DNA of 64,000 nucleotides, taken from positions 2,180,909-2,244,908 of the forward strand of contig OX439137.1 in the NCBI GenBank assembly GCA_949318235.1, given 5' to 3'. The translations under genes were made by a program, and so were the position numbers. This document shows positions 1 to 12,920 of this stretch, one piece after another. How positions within the stretch are numbered: the stretch's first letter is position 1; each line of letters begins with the position of its first letter. Under the pieces are notes generated by a model. The model was not told the DNA's origin. It was given only the letters and a program-made list of their open reading frames with translations, and ran no database searches. The DNA is from Ecdyonurus torrentis. Lineage: Eukaryota > Arthropoda > Insecta > Ephemeroptera > Heptageniidae.

Positions 1-139
1 TATATTTCAAATTACAGTACATACCTCACAGGTAAAACCATGGATATGGGTAAAACAAACATAATAACAAAGATCTACAGGTATATCATTTAAATAACGT
101 AAAATATGATGTTTTTCATCTTAATTAGTTATATTAACG

Positions 140-375
140 TAAACGGACAAAATAATTACGCATTTATTTAATAATACGTAATAATTAAGCTAGCTGATTT
201 TCAGCACAATTATACAGCATAATCTATGCTATACTGCATAATAACTATGTTACATAGCATAAATATTATATTGCAGAGCATAATTATTTATGTTGTTCTG
301 CTTTAGTATTATTTACACCATAATAACGATATAAATAAAGCATAAATTATGTTATTTATTGTTTCTATGCAGGTA
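140..375. repeat. Family H palindromic AT-rich MITE, copy 1
   Basis: Alternating motifs such as TAGCATAATTTATGCTATA and GCATAAATATTATA give a near-complete foldback. It begins near AATAATTACGCATTTATT and ends near GTTATTTATTGTTTC. The same pattern recurs at 22105-22306, 29690-29880, 48393-48598 and 57455-57800, with fragments near 30285, 32110, 36690 and 49340. Confidence 0.6.
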
Positions 376-391
376 AAAGAAAACACACAAA

Positions 392-465
392 AATGATGCT
401 CGTAAACCCTGTTCCCTTGCTCCAAAAAAATGTGCATTTCCATTTACAATTCATTAGGCTATTGT

Positions 466-501
<36 letters not shown>

Positions 502-545
502 TGGTTTGGGACACAAAAAACAGGGTTTACGAACATCATTAAAAA
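392..545. repeat. Family K foldback element, copy 1
   Basis: The inverted ends are GCTCGTAAACCCTGTTCCC and ACAGGGTTTACGAACATCAT. The interior shares a short block (AAATGTGCATTTCCATTT) with copies at 5250-5365, 25410-25521 and 63378-63483. In this copy the right side of the loop has expanded into a poly-T tract (about 470-500). Confidence 0.7.
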
Positions 546-1738
546 AGTTCTTCCAGTTTTAAGAGTCCGGTGCACTGCTGTCCCTTAGTAGATAGGCAAC
601 TTTTCATACATCCATATATACACATGTAAATCGTATTTTCGCGATTATTTCTCTAAAAACTGTTTCTAAAGCTTTATTTTTGGAACACTAATAGCTTTTT
701 ACAATGTCTGCGCATTGGAAGTGCGAATTTTTTCTATCGCAAAAAATACTTCAGATATAACGTTTTTTGGTTATTAAAATGCGTCAGTTAATAATATAAA
801 ACATTTAAAGCTACCAATGCGCGCTTAATTTTTTGTTCTATTTGATGGTGTGATTCAAATTCCAAATTGATAAGTAATAAGTGAGAAATTTGATAAATAC
901 GAAATTAAGTTTTGCATTTTATTTTACTTACGCCTTAGAATTATGCAGTACTGAATCACATTGCCTCGGCCTTTATTTTATTTTTGTAGACAGGAAGCTA
1001 CTATCTACCTTTATCATCAAAATAGTTTTACTTCTAATACATGTTGATTATAAGTCTCTCGACAATTTTATTGTCATTATTTTTCATAGTAAAATAACAT
1101 ACAGCACTGCGTATATAGGAAAAATAATTCAATAATAATGATTAATGCAAATTTTATCAAGTTCATATCAATATTTTTCAATAATATAAATCCAAAACTA
1201 ATAAAATTAAATATTCTATTATGGAAAATCAAGTAATGAAAGTAATTAATTTAAATATCAAACTATCCATTTTTTTTTAATTTGGTTATTTCTATTGTAT
1301 TTAAAATATACATCAAGCATGTAATTTTTGCTTTTTACCTACCTATTGAGTGAGAAATTGTCCTCGACAAGCTTTTGCATTGATCTCGGTGTAAATTGCG
1401 TGAAGTATACACGAATAAGTTTTAGATATTCCTTGATATGCAATACTAATAATAATGAATTCAAATAATTTTCACTTCAAATATAAATTACTTCCACATA
1501 ATTACAAATGTGTGACCAAAAAACTACATCCAATATGACTAGAACTAGACACCCCCCTTTTTTTGTTTTTTTAATATTACCATTTTTTTTTTTTCACTGC
1601 TCTTGAAAATTGTAACTTACAAAATTAACTCTTTGTTTTGCATTAAATAATAATTATCAAATTTGATAGTACACTTTTATCAAATCTTTAATGAGGCAAT
1701 AATTGAAACTAACATCTTTACTGCCTGAGCTATATTAG

Positions 1739-1769
<31 letters not shown>

Positions 1770-2515
1770 TGAATTTTGATAATATTAAACTTTAAAAATT
1801 ATTGTTTTTTTTTAAGGATGCCAATAATTATACATTATAATTAAGAATTTACTGCTACGAAGTAATAAATTAAATTTGTTGATTAAAAAAATTAATATTA
1901 AAAAAAAAATAATAAGAACTACGAAAACATTTGTTATGCGTATTTTTACAAAAAAAAAATCATACACCAAAAATTTACAATTTCCAAAATTTTAAGCGTA
2001 AATATTGGCTTACAAATCTTTGGTTCATTTATTTATTTGTAGTGCTAAAGCTATATAATATATAAAAAAGCGAAACTATTTTTTTTTGTGAACAAATATA
2101 TGTAAATTAAATTCATAGTGTCTAGTATAATTAATGTAATTTTTAATTTCCTAATAATTTTAGCTTGCTAAATTTTGCTTTTTTTATTATTATTTTTTAT
2201 TAGTATTATAGTATTTTGTTCATTCCATCTATCTATCATGCGTATAGAAAGAAGCAACGATATCAAGTTTTATAAAATATAAAGCTTTACTTCAACATTT
2301 ATACATAATATGAGTGATTCATGTTGCGATAAGAAATGCATTGTCCAAACTTGGCCAGGAATTTCTCTCAATACCTTTATCGCTGGTATTTTTGTTTGCT
2401 ACTATCATAAAAATATCCTATAAGAACTTCAGTCACTTGAATCACTGGTCACGTGACTTCGATCATGGTGTTTTTCCAGAGTGCACCGGACTCTTAAGAG
2501 TCTTTATTTTGTCGC

Positions 2516-2868
2516 GAAATTCAAAATCAATGTTATTCAAATAGGCAAACTGATGCTCAATTTTCTCGAAACAGGATGGATAAATAAATATATAAAAAAA
2601 AGTAGTAGAGCATGAAAATATCCATAACATCAGCAAGTTTAAGAAAAAATGTACCGAATCAAAAATTTTAAAAATTAAAAAAAAAAAAAAAAAAAAAATG
2701 CTAATCATATGCAAATTGTAACCCTAATTAGACTTCAATGGACACTTCAATGTTTTGATAATTGGAGCTTGTAGATCATCTATTTTTATTAACCCCCTTA
2801 AAAAAAAGTTATCGATTCAATTTTAAGATATTTCGATTTTTCAAGGTCTGAGGTTCATCATTAAAAGT
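2516..2868. repeat. Family G dispersed repeat, copy 1
   Basis: It shares ordered blocks with 39430-39797: AAATCAATGTTATTCAAAT, GGCAAACTGATGC, TTTTCTCGAA, ATGCTAATCATATGCAAATT, GGAGCTTGTAGATCAT, TTAACCCCCTTAAA and AGGTCTGAGGTT. A poly-A tract splits this copy. Nothing in it supports a coding function. Confidence 0.65.
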
Positions 2869-2971
2869 TGATGATTTCTTGCATAATAATATACGTCATT
2901 GCATTACTATTATTATTTGTAAATTTTGTGTGTGTTATATAATAAACAACATAAAATAAGACTAGACTTAC

Positions 2972-3097
2972 TTTCTTATAATCCAGTTCTCCATTCTCTG
3001 CCGTAGCATTATCTTGTTGACAAGCATCTTCTACGGCATCTGCAGCGCTCTGAGAGGAGATGGAGCTAAGTCGCGAGGACCTGCCTGAACGATCACT
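2972..3097 (-). CDS. PPP1R12A-like: MYPT-like gene, C-proximal exon (left-most in window)
   Basis: This 126 bp exon encodes 42 residues running from SDRSGRSSRLSSISSQSAAD to GENGELDYKK-like text (exact end: AENGELDYKK). The acceptor is a TTGCAG just right of 3097 and the donor is GTAAGT at 2971-2966; both borders are phase 0, matching the phase-0 end of the exon at 9632. In vertebrate MYPT1 a Ser-rich linker leads into a DFKKLYE segment that starts the C-terminal coiled coil, and DYKK sits at the same place here. The following coiled-coil exon is not in the window. The role inferred is part of the linker and C-terminal region of the myosin phosphatase targeting subunit, which directs PP1 to myosin. 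The exon call is strong; the family assignment rests on the whole exon series. Confidence 0.78.
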
Positions 3098-3260
3098 CTG
3101 CAATCACAACAAACAAAACACAAACGTTAATCAAACTGTATTAACATATCAATATTATTATATTATTATTATTATATTAGCAATATCAATGGATGATAAT
3201 GCAAACTTAAATTTTCGTAGTTAAATGAAAAATTAATTTTTTTTATCAATATTATTCTGC

Positions 3261-3317
<57 letters not shown>
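3261..3317. repeat. Poly-A tract of about 57 bases
   Basis: An uninterrupted A run. Comparable A/T runs of 35 bases or more occur near 6594, 7149, 21548, 25743, 29439, 30193, 32280, 32541, 36026, 47501, 53220, 55565 and 60713. Many lie inside or at the edge of foldback elements. Confidence 0.9.
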
Positions 3318-3318
<1 letters not shown>

Positions 3319-3918
3319 ACGCCAGTGACTTTTTTTTTTATTATTAAATGTTAAATAGGAAATCTATAATTATATTTTATACTTAAATTTGATTAAAATA
3401 CAAATTTTTACTTAATTCAAACATCTTTAATTTAGGCAATAATAATAATAAAATTTGATTTTTTTTTTTTTTTTTTTTTTTGAAACTCAATAGGCTTTAC
3501 TGTACAATTATTGTGTGTAAATGTTCACTCTATATATTCACCACAAACCTCACCTTTACATGTGAAATCACTACCACACACGCTATAAAGCAAACTCTTA
3601 ACATTATTTTGTAAGCTACTGAATCAAATTTAAAGATTGTATTAATTAAATATCAACTTTCTTATCTCTGCGCGATATAAGAGAAGCTTCTTTATATTGA
3701 ATGAAAGTTCTTTATCATAAGCCAATTAATTGACTTGATATCAATGATATCACTATTGCCTCTATTAGAAATGAGGGGGGAAAAAAATCATGTTTTCAAA
3801 ATGTTATTAATATTTGACTATATAGTAAAAGTGATCAAATTTCAACATAACAACACATTTGTTTCTATAAAGTATTTTTTTAGTTTAAAATTAGTCCATT
3901 TATTTTTTTATAATATCC

Positions 3919-4140
3919 TTAAAGCCATAGACCACATAAAACAATATGTGCTTTTTAATGAATAATCACCAAATGGGATCTACAAAACTGATGACAATTT
4001 TTACCAGAATGTTAATGTAGCCCCACGAGAGAGCGTGAAAAATTTGTCAAGTATGCCATTTGCGTGAAAATTTATGTTTATGACGTCAGAAACATGTAAA
4101 AATTAGTAAAAAAAAATGTTTCGTGGGTTGCGTTGCGTAT
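3919..4140. mobile_element. Family A MITE, copy 1 (right part decayed)
   Basis: It starts TTAAAGCCATAGACCACATA and carries the family blocks AAACTGATGACAATTTTTAC, GAGAGAGCGTGAAAA and a central TATGACGTCAGAAACATG. The right third has diverged, so the end is approximate. Confidence 0.8.
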
Positions 4141-4909
4141 GTGTGATGATCCCATCTCAGAAATTTTACGTTTTTTGAATAAAAAAATTTTAAGGTCATG
4201 ATTCATGTATCGAATCTAAAGGATAATTTGGAGCAGCAAACCGAACCTCAATACACTTTACCATACAATGTTTATAATTGTCTATTCGTAAAAAAAAGGG
4301 GGAATACACATCCTAAAATACCATCATGTACATTTAAATGTTTTGTTTTGAAATTTTTTCGTTAAAAGAATTTGTTAAGCTAGGGTATAGGAGTGAAAAG
4401 AAAAAGTATAAAAATAAACTTTTATAATGCCGTATATATACACTCACTCAAAAGTACAGAGAATACTAGAAAAAGGGTTTACATTACATACCATTTTTGA
4501 TCTTCGAAACAGAACAAAAGAAAAAACCCTAAGAACTAATAGAAGATCAGAGTTGTACTGTGAGCTGTGTTACGTAATAATGCAATTGTAATTCGTATTG
4601 TCATTGTTGTATGCATGGCGCTTAGCGCAACTCTTTTTAATTTGAAAACAATTAATTTTAAACTTCTTTTATTCATTTATACCCTCCATCATATACCTTC
4701 CACATTACAATAGAGTTGTTCGTAACCCCCCCCCCCCTTTTTTTTTTTTTGCTTCAAAAGAATGCGTATTGCATTTAATTAACCATAGTTGATCGTCATT
4801 TGAGTAGCAGAAAACATTGTTACCGAATAGCATTAAATGCATTTTAGCTTATAGTATTGTTTAATTTTACAAAAACAGACTTATTGTCGCTAAAAAAAAA
4901 AAAAAAAAA

Positions 4910-5014
<105 letters not shown>

Positions 5015-5051
5015 CAAAGAAAAGTCAACAAGTAAAACAATAGTAATATAA

Positions 5052-5109
5052 TGATGTTCGTGTTCGTAAACTCTGTTTTACGTGCCCCAAACAACAACAA
5101 CAACAACAA

Positions 5110-5153
<44 letters not shown>

Positions 5154-5252
5154 ACGATCACCTAAATGCTTTTTAAATGGAATTGCGCATTTTTTTTTTT
5201 TTTTTTTTTTTGTGGAGCAAGGGAACAGGGTTAAAGGAACATTATTAATGCT
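5052..5252. repeat. Family K foldback element, copy with poly-A loop
   Basis: The left end TTCGTAAACTCTGTTTTACG faces the right end GGGAACAGGGTTAAAGGAAC. The loop holds CAA repeats, a roughly 40-base poly-A and a poly-T, so the hairpin has been expanded by homopolymers. A more decayed relative lies just before the AAAG repeat (about 4712-4830), and the next copy starts where this one ends. Confidence 0.6.
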
Positions 5253-5365
5253 GTTCGTAAACACTGTACGAAAAAAAAATGCGCATTACATTTGAATAAC
5301 CAAAGTTGATCTTCATTTTATTTGCAGAGAACATACAGGGTTTACGAACAACATTAATGACACTC
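5250..5365. repeat. Family K foldback element, compact copy
   Basis: The ends are ATGCTGTTCGTAAACACTGT and CAGGGTTTACGAACAACATT. The interior AATGCGCATTACATTTGAAT and GTTGATCTTCATTTTA match the copies at 25410-25521 and 63378-63483. Confidence 0.75.
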
Positions 5366-6472
5366 TCGTCCCTCTATTCTCTGTGTCAAATACTGCAATG
5401 ATTCAGATATTTACTTTGCCGGCACCTGACCTACCTACTACCTGCCTAGCACACACAAACACACACACACGATGTTTTAACATCAAATCAACTAACGTAA
5501 CAATTCAACGTAATTATAGCTTGTTCTGTAAAGTAAAGTGAATCTCAACAACGGTGATTGGCTGACCAACAAAATAAGACACATTCATTGGTTGATCTTG
5601 TTTTTTGAGCTAACAAAATTGACAAAAATTGAGTCACATGAAGAGCATGGAACTTTTTTGTGTGAAGTTTCTTTCATTCTTATCAAGTTCAAAGTTCTAA
5701 ACGAAGAAATAACAATGATCGACCATATGTATAAACGTAGTAAACAGGTAACGAAGTCATAATCAGCTGTTATAACAAAGGAACATATCGACACAAAAGT
5801 TGCGCCGGAAGTCTGACTTTGCAGAACGAGCTTATGTATACCTCAACTCAAGTAAGTCAAATAAATACATCTGGCCTCATTGCACGTGTAATTACCACGT
5901 GTAAGTACCAATAACTTGTGAAATATGAACTCTTTCATCTTTATAATATAAACTTTGTAAAATATTATTATTAATTACATATTTTAACACACGTTGCAAA
6001 GGTTCAATTATAAACTTTCATAATACAGTATAAATATGTGTAAAGTAGACGTATTTTAAATATTGCAACTATAGTTTTTTAATATTTTATATCTATATAA
6101 AAATATATATAAAGTTTTAATATATTAAGATACGTCTATTTCATCTACTTTGAATTTTACGTCCTAAGTAAAAGCTTTTTCGTATAAATATTTTGTTTTT
6201 GTTTTGTCATGATTTTTTTTTTTTTTTTTATTCCTAAGAGTAACAATAAATTAAATAACAAAAATTCTTATATGTATTATGAAACATACTTAAGGTAAAC
6301 AATAATATGTTGAATATAGATCTCATTTTTTTTTTAATTAAGACGATTTAATATTGACGATTTTTTTTACGCATCAACAATATTTTTTGCATAGAAATTG
6401 CACGCAAATTTGTTGACTATCGAATACATGCTTTGAATATAATAGTTGGACATTATGGAGACAGAAACGGAA

Positions 6473-6505
<33 letters not shown>

Positions 6506-6589
6506 ATTTATTCTTAAACTTTTTTGACAAAATATCATCACACACAAAATTAGGAAAAATTAAACATAGTAATCAACGTAAAACTCTGT

Positions 6590-6640
<51 letters not shown>

Positions 6641-7148
6641 GCCGCGTACGCGTACATATGACTGCTGCAGTGGGTGTTATATTTTGAAATATGGTATTAG
6701 CAGCAGATAAAACTATGTTCTATATTTTATGGCAACGAGTGTGTTTATCTATATAATACAGATGAGGGCAAAAAAATAATTTCTTTTGAAGTTTTGGAAC
6801 AAAATTATGATCCACGTCAATTTTTAATGCTTATATTTTACATCTGTTTTTTTCTGACGTTTGAAGATTAGTGCGAACTGGTTTATTTATTTACTTTTAT
6901 TGGGTCTAATTTTTTTTAAAGCTTCTAACTTAAAAAAAAAAGTTTTTTTTTTATAAGAAACATGCATTAAATTAAAGTGCTTGTGAATGCATATACGTAT
7001 ATTTTAAAATTTGCATTACAAAATAAGCGGGAGAGAGATAGAGAAAGATCAAAGTATAAAGGTATTAAATATTTTGAACTTTATTAAAAAAACTGTATCA
7101 GAATTTCAAATTTTGCAAATTCTTGCATGCTTGCAAGCATGGTAATGA

Positions 7149-7201
<53 letters not shown>

Positions 7202-7838
7202 GAAAAACTGATATTCTTACTTTATTTTATTTATAAAAATGCAAAAGTTGTGAATTACATACTATTTACTATTTAAATTTTATAATGTATTTTTTTAAGC
7301 CTATAAGAAATTAAATTAAGTACTACCATATAATAAAGAATATACTACTATTTGAACATCTGTATAAATAATCTAGTAAAAATTTACTAATTTATTTTCA
7401 CTCGTGTATGTAAAAAAATCAATGAAACAATTTAATATTATTTATTTTCTTTATAAAATTCTACAAGTTAAAAAAGTAAAAATATATGCCAAGGTCTTTA
7501 TACATATAAATAAAAACATTTGTCAAAGGTAGACGATGAAAAAATAAATATCTAAATTTAAAAAAAACACCTGATCTAAAAATAAAACTATGGGACAGAT
7601 TTATCACGCAGAATTTTAAGCATATTTATTTTTTTCGTTCATCTTTTTTATTTAAGATTTTAAAGTTCAATTTTTTTTGGCAATTTATTATATATTTTTT
7701 TTTATTTCTGTTCCTGCAAGAATTTAATCTTTAATTTATACAACATTATAGTATCTTATGAAACGCCTAACACGGGAAAATTTAACATGATTTAAGACCT
7801 ATTGTATCGATTTACGTTGAATTCCCATTTGTATTGCA

Positions 7839-8242
7839 TTAAGGCAGTGGGGGACCGACTTGGACCGGAAATCGCTAAAAGAAAGACTATATTTTCCCAA
7901 TAATTTTTTGTACATGATTTAATTCCAATAAAACAAACACTATAATTTTCAAATAAAATCAAGTAAATTAAAAAAAATATTTTTTTATGCCGAAAACAAA
8001 TTTTAATGATATTTTTAATTGTAAAAAAGTTTCTAATTTGACTAAACTTTCCCGCTCAAATTTGAATTTCCACATTTACATGTTGTTATCTTGAAAGTGT
8101 AATAACTTAAATATTTGATCGTGTTTTCACATATTTGACATAACTAAATTTTTAAGTAACATTTCTTCTTTACTTTGTGTTATTATTATTATTTGCAACC
8201 GTCCTAGTTTGCGAGATATCAGTCGGTCACCTACCCCCTTAA
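7839..8242. mobile_element. Family D-related TTAA-flanked element
   Basis: The left end is TTAAGGCAGTGGGGGACCGA and the right end is GTCGGTCACCTACCCCCTTAA-like (8222-8242), inverted copies of each other bordered by TTAA. A decayed partial relative is near 47700-48005. The TTAA at 8239-8242 is also the left TTAA of the next element. Confidence 0.75.
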
Positions 8243-8598
8243 GGGAGTAGGGTACCGACGTCGGCCATTAGACTCAAACTTTTATCGTGAAAAAAAATCT
8301 GAAATTTTGCACAATGATATATACTTCAGCTTAAGACAATTTCAAATATAAAAAAAAAAATTGGGGGGGGGGGGGGGGGTCACCGTGCAAATTAATTTTA
8401 TATGATTTTTTGAAATTTTAAGCCCATAAGGCCCAATGTTAATTTCAATAATTTTTTCTTTTTTTTTTTCGTGACGGTCAAACATCATGAAATTTTTATC
8501 ACGGCTAGGTGTGACCCTTAGCTACACAATGACACCAAATTTAGACTCAAAACACGTTCTAGTTTTTGAGATATAAGGTTGGTACCCTACTCCCTTAA
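8239..8598. mobile_element. Family D MITE, copy 1
   Basis: The left end is TTAAGGGAGTAGGGTACCGA and the right end is GGTACCCTACTCCCTTAA. Further copies are at about 25850-26165, 27836-28008, 31267-31596 and 38355-38689. TTAA target preference is typical of piggyBac-type transposases; no transposase is encoded here. A poly-G run interrupts the interior. Confidence 0.85.
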
Positions 8599-9631
8599 TG
8601 AAAAAGCAAGAGCTAAAACTGTAGTTTCTTTATTGACGCAATTATTATAAAATATATTTTATTATACAATAAGTAAAAGTTAAAATTCTGGGAATTACAT
8701 ATTATATAATTTTACTTTTATGTGTGTTGGTTTAAATTGATATGAAACATTATAATTTTTACAAGACTAAATCTTATAATATGCCACGCCTTTTTAACAC
8801 ATTGCCATTAGCATAATTTTTAAGTGTAAAAATACTGATAGTTACGAAGATATAACGTAAAATATAGAAAGAAAGAAAAAAACAAAAGTGATGTTGAATA
8901 ATGTGGAAATTAGGCGTGATTTTAATGTTATTTGTTATTGTCTTTTTTTTATATAGTTTTGAATGAAAGATAGCCAAATTTAAAATAATAATTTAAGTGT
9001 TATTATTATCTATATATAAGAAACAGCCTTCGGATCAAAATTGATTTTTTATATGCGTTGTTAATATTATAGACAAAGCTTAAGGTAGAGAAACAAAAAA
9101 GCATTGAATACACTTTTTTGTGTGTTTCACATACATGAGGCAATGTTACGCAGAAAATATTTATGCAATATACATTAAAAAACAAAAACATAATTTATAC
9201 TGTAAAATTGTTTTACACGTAAAATTTTAAGTATAACAACTGAATTTTTAAGAAATTCTGAATCGGGGAAAAAACAACAACTTTTATTTTGTAGTATTTT
9301 GGGGAGCACAATGCAAAATTGTTGTTGTTTTTGTTCTTTTTTGGGGTAATTTTAAGCCGAAAAAGTTCTATTTTAATATTTCCTCCCCTTACTTATCTGT
9401 TAGTCACGGGTCCTATTTTTTTTTGTGATATAGGTTGTTAGTATAATACCATTACTATCATTGACTAAAATAATAATAATGAGTAAAAGAAAAAAAAAAA
9501 AAAAAAAAAAAAAGGGCTAACTTTGAATTTTAGACTGAATCTAACGTGTCAACGTCCAGTCTTAAATAAATTTTTGCTTACACAAACACACAGTAAATCT
9601 ACAAACTAAAAGCAATTAACAAAATGCTTAC

Positions 9632-9854
9632 AGCGTATCCTTCGCTCCTATCAGAAGCTGCACTTGGAGATTTCGACCTCGATTGTTTCTCACGTTTTTC
9701 TTTTTGTTGTTGTAATTGTTGTTGTGTTTGAGTTGCATTTCTGTATGCAAACAGTCTTGCTGCCACACTGGGACCCCCTGAACTTTGTGGGGTGCGATAT
9801 TTACTGCTAATGTTACTATTACTGCTCTTATATGCACTGCTTAGATAGGGGTTG
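9632..9854 (-). CDS. PPP1R12A-like: MYPT-like gene, Ser/Gln-rich linker exon
   Basis: This 223 bp exon has an acceptor TTTCACAG just right of 9854 and a donor GTAAGC at 9631-9626. The first base completes a Ser codon whose other two bases end the exon at 15425, giving SRYS then NPYLSSAYKSSNSN. It continues through a Ser/Gln-rich stretch with a QQQLQQQKEKREKQSRSKSP segment and ends SDRSEGYA at phase 0, in step with the exon at 3097. Composition and position fit the low-complexity linker of MYPT between the inhibitory Thr site and the coiled coil. The CAA runs encode glutamine and may vary in length. Confidence 0.8.
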
Positions 9855-10092
9855 CTGTGAAACACATTTAACCCCAGTTATATTACGTATGTATTCCTAG
9901 TTACCTTTTTACATTAAAAATGTTCGGGAGTTTTACAGTAAAATGGATTATCATAGTTCATATAAATCATGTATTGAAATTAAATGGAGCATACGGGTGA
10001 CAAATGCTAGCCCATCAGGCGGTGCAAAAAGTTCCATATGTTCCGGGAAGTTTAAAAGCTTAAAATCCCCTATTTTTCTATCCTTCAAGGCG

Positions 10093-10324
10093 TATAGGGT
10101 GGTTTTATTCATGTTAAAGTCGACGTTATAAGTGAGTACTAAATAACATTGGCCGGTATAGGAAAATGGCACATTTTGTCAGTTTAAAAATACTTGGCAA
10201 TATTTTTGAGAGCATTGATGCTGCTAACAGGTTGAATTAGTACCTCAAGTATGTGAGAAAAATAATAATGACCAAAAAATAGCTAATTTTCCAAAGAATG
10301 ACGTCATGCGTACACACCCTATAA
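10093..10324. mobile_element. Family B element, copy 1
   Basis: The ends are TATAGGGTGGTTTTATTCAT and GCGTACACACCCTATA, with internal blocks AACATTGGCCGGTATAGGAA and AATAGCTAATTTTCC, and a TGACGTCATGCG near the right end. Related copies are at 11515-11800, 17207-17513 and 45250-45490. Confidence 0.75.
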
Positions 10325-10617
10325 AACAAAAAAACATATGTCTAATATGCTAACATAGCTAAATATCAACGTTGATTTGGCTGGAGGTCATTGATTTCTA
10401 ATTTATTTTACATGCACAAAATCACAGCTGCGGGTTTGTGACGTCATAGCTCGCTTGTTTCTACGCGCGTGGACTAGTGAGTTGTGACGTCATAAACCCG
10501 CAGCTGTCATTTTGTGAAAGTAAAATAAATTATAAATCAATGACTGTGACCAAATCAACGTTGATATTTAGGTATGTTAGGATATTAGATATTTGTTCAA
10601 GGTGTTCTACGTCTTTC
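10325..10617. mobile_element. Family C palindromic MITE, copy 1
   Basis: Two inverted arms each carry AATATCAACGTTGATTT and a TGACGTCATA block around the centre (GCGCGTGG). The right end GTTCAAGGTGTTCTACG matches copies at 14358-14676 and 57897-58207. It directly abuts the family B element. Confidence 0.75.
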
Positions 10618-10968
10618 AGTATCGTACGACCATGTTTATAATAGCGTTTTTTTGAGAGTTTCAACAGTTTTTATTTTTATGATTATTTTTTAAAACAGTC
10701 GATAAATATGGGGTATATGATAATCCATTAACTATACTCCGCAATAATTTCTGATACATTATGTTTAATTAGTAATATTTAGGGGGGGGGGGGGGGAATG
10801 CATTTTCTTTACAGTTAGTAAAAAACCGTAGTTATTATATTATAACTATAATCTTTTTTGGTAAAAACAGCACCAAAAGTTAAAAAAAAAAGAAGTTAAT
10901 TAGTTATAATTGTTGTTTTTAAATGTGACCAAAGCTGCAAACCACCATGTTGCAAAAATCAGACAATA

Positions 10969-11006
<38 letters not shown>

Positions 11007-11514
11007 CGGTGAATAAGGTAAAAGGAATTATGAATTAACAGCAGTGAGGTATTTTTTTTTATACCGTCTTTCAGAACTTATTATTTACTTTGCAATATGT
11101 TATGTCGACTTTTTGTGATAAAATCATAATAAATCACATACCCATACAACATTTCATTCATACGTTGAATGGCTTATGCGTACTATAGCAACTCGCATTG
11201 AAATGTTGTAACACTTTCTTTATTCGCAGAAATTATCTTTGTATCGCAGAACATGTGTGCCGTAATTTAATCACCTGACTTTTATTTACCTGCAATTTTC
11301 TATTCAATTTTGTAATACTAAATTACTTTTAAATTGCATTACTTTTTAACATTATTGCTATTGGCGTAATCAGTAATTTTTAATAAAAATGTACATAGAT
11401 ATTTTATGAACAATACAATTTATTGTATACAATATAGGTATATCAATACGAGGACAAAAATAAATACGTTAAAATTATGCAAACTTAAGGATTAACCTCA
11501 GACTTTTTTCCATT

Positions 11515-11963
11515 TATGTTAAAGTCAACGTCATAAGTGAGTACTAAATAACATTGGCCAGTATAGGAAAATGGCACATTTTGCCAGTTTTAAAAATACT
11601 TCATAATATTTTTGAGATCATTGATGCTGTTAACAGGTTGAATTAGTACCTCAAGTATGTGAGAAAAATAACAATGACCAAAAAATAGCTAATTTTTCAA
11701 AGAAAATAGCCAAAAACTAGGTTTGTCCTATGCTGAGCAATGTTAATGTTATTCATTGCTCAAGAAGAGCATCGAAAAGCACTCAGAATGACGTCATCAA
11801 TAGCACGAGTACCAAATTTAAAATGGATTTGTCCTATACATAACCGATGAATCGATCGGGCATATAAGTTTGTATTTCCTTCAAAAGCATGTGTATACAA
11901 TTTAAAATCTATTTGTTCATCGGTTGTGTGAGACAAATCCATTTTAAATTTGGTACTCATGCT
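11515..11963. repeat. Family B copy 2 joined to palindrome P
   Basis: 11515-11800 matches family B as far as AGAATGACGTCATCAATA. From 11802 to 11963 an inverted repeat replaces the usual end: GTACCAAATTTAAAATGGAT faces ATCCATTTTAAATTTGGTAC, with a second matched pair around AACCGATGAA and TTCATCGGTT. Confidence 0.65.
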
Positions 11964-12442
11964 ATATTGAAGGCAATACAAACTTAAATGCTGTAAAAAA
12001 AAAGAAAAAAAAAAGTTTCTTCTAATCTGAGGTTATTGTTAATGCAGCAGCATTTATGTATATATAACATCATAATTAATGCTAATTTCATTTATAGATA
12101 TATAAATATAGAACTTTATGAAATGCACTTTATGCGGTCTATTCTCACATATACGATACTTTAACATTTTATAATAAATTTAATTAATTGAAATTTAAGT
12201 GCTTTATATAAATTAAAACGTCGTGAAACTGCCACGGATGAAAACACTTTTATTATAAGAGATTTTAAACAAACATAAAAAGGTCATGATAAAATATCAC
12301 AAATTAAAAACTTACTAACTTCTATACTGCATACGAAAAGTAAGATCACTTCGGGCGCATAACCATTTTTGTTTCTTACATTTTAAAACAATGCTTTCAA
12401 CACTTTTAAAAAGTTATTTTAGTCATTTCTACGTATATGTTT

Positions 12443-12448
<6 letters not shown>

Positions 12449-12537
<89 letters not shown>

Positions 12538-12596
12538 TATATATATGTATATGAAATATATATATATATATATATATATATTTCATATACATATGT
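12449..12596. repeat. Compound (CA)n(TA)n microsatellite with hairpin flanks
   Basis: A CA run of about 26 units passes into two TA blocks. GTATATGAAATATATA and TATATTTCATATAC form an inverted pair around the second TA block. The flanking open frame is repeat-derived. Confidence 0.9.
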
Positions 12597-12873
12597 TTTT
12601 ACCTATATGTTTCGAGTCTATTTATAAATATCTTTAAACCACTAGTAATAATAATTATAAAACTATATTATGTTTTACAAATGAAAATATACATTCTTTA
12701 TTATTACTGTAACATATAATAGCGCTTTAAAATAGTTTTATGAGCAAAAGTTAGAGTAAAAGTGAAAATCTTTACAATTTTAGCATTTATTATTTTTATT
12801 TTTTTAAAAATTAAATATAGCATCTTTAAAGTTTATGTTTTTTTTTTTTTTTAATCTTGAAAAGTTAATAATT

Positions 12874-12920
<47 letters not shown>

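Larger units (their letters stand above)
1..2971. other. Intron of the MYPT-like gene, downstream of its last visible exon
   Basis: No coding exon is visible. The next MYPT exon (coiled coil) should lie further left, outside the window. The stretch holds an AT-rich foldback element (family H, about 140-375), a family K hairpin (about 392-545), several poly-T tracts and a copy of family G (2516-2868). The short open frames here are AT-rich and carry no recognisable domain. Confidence 0.6.
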
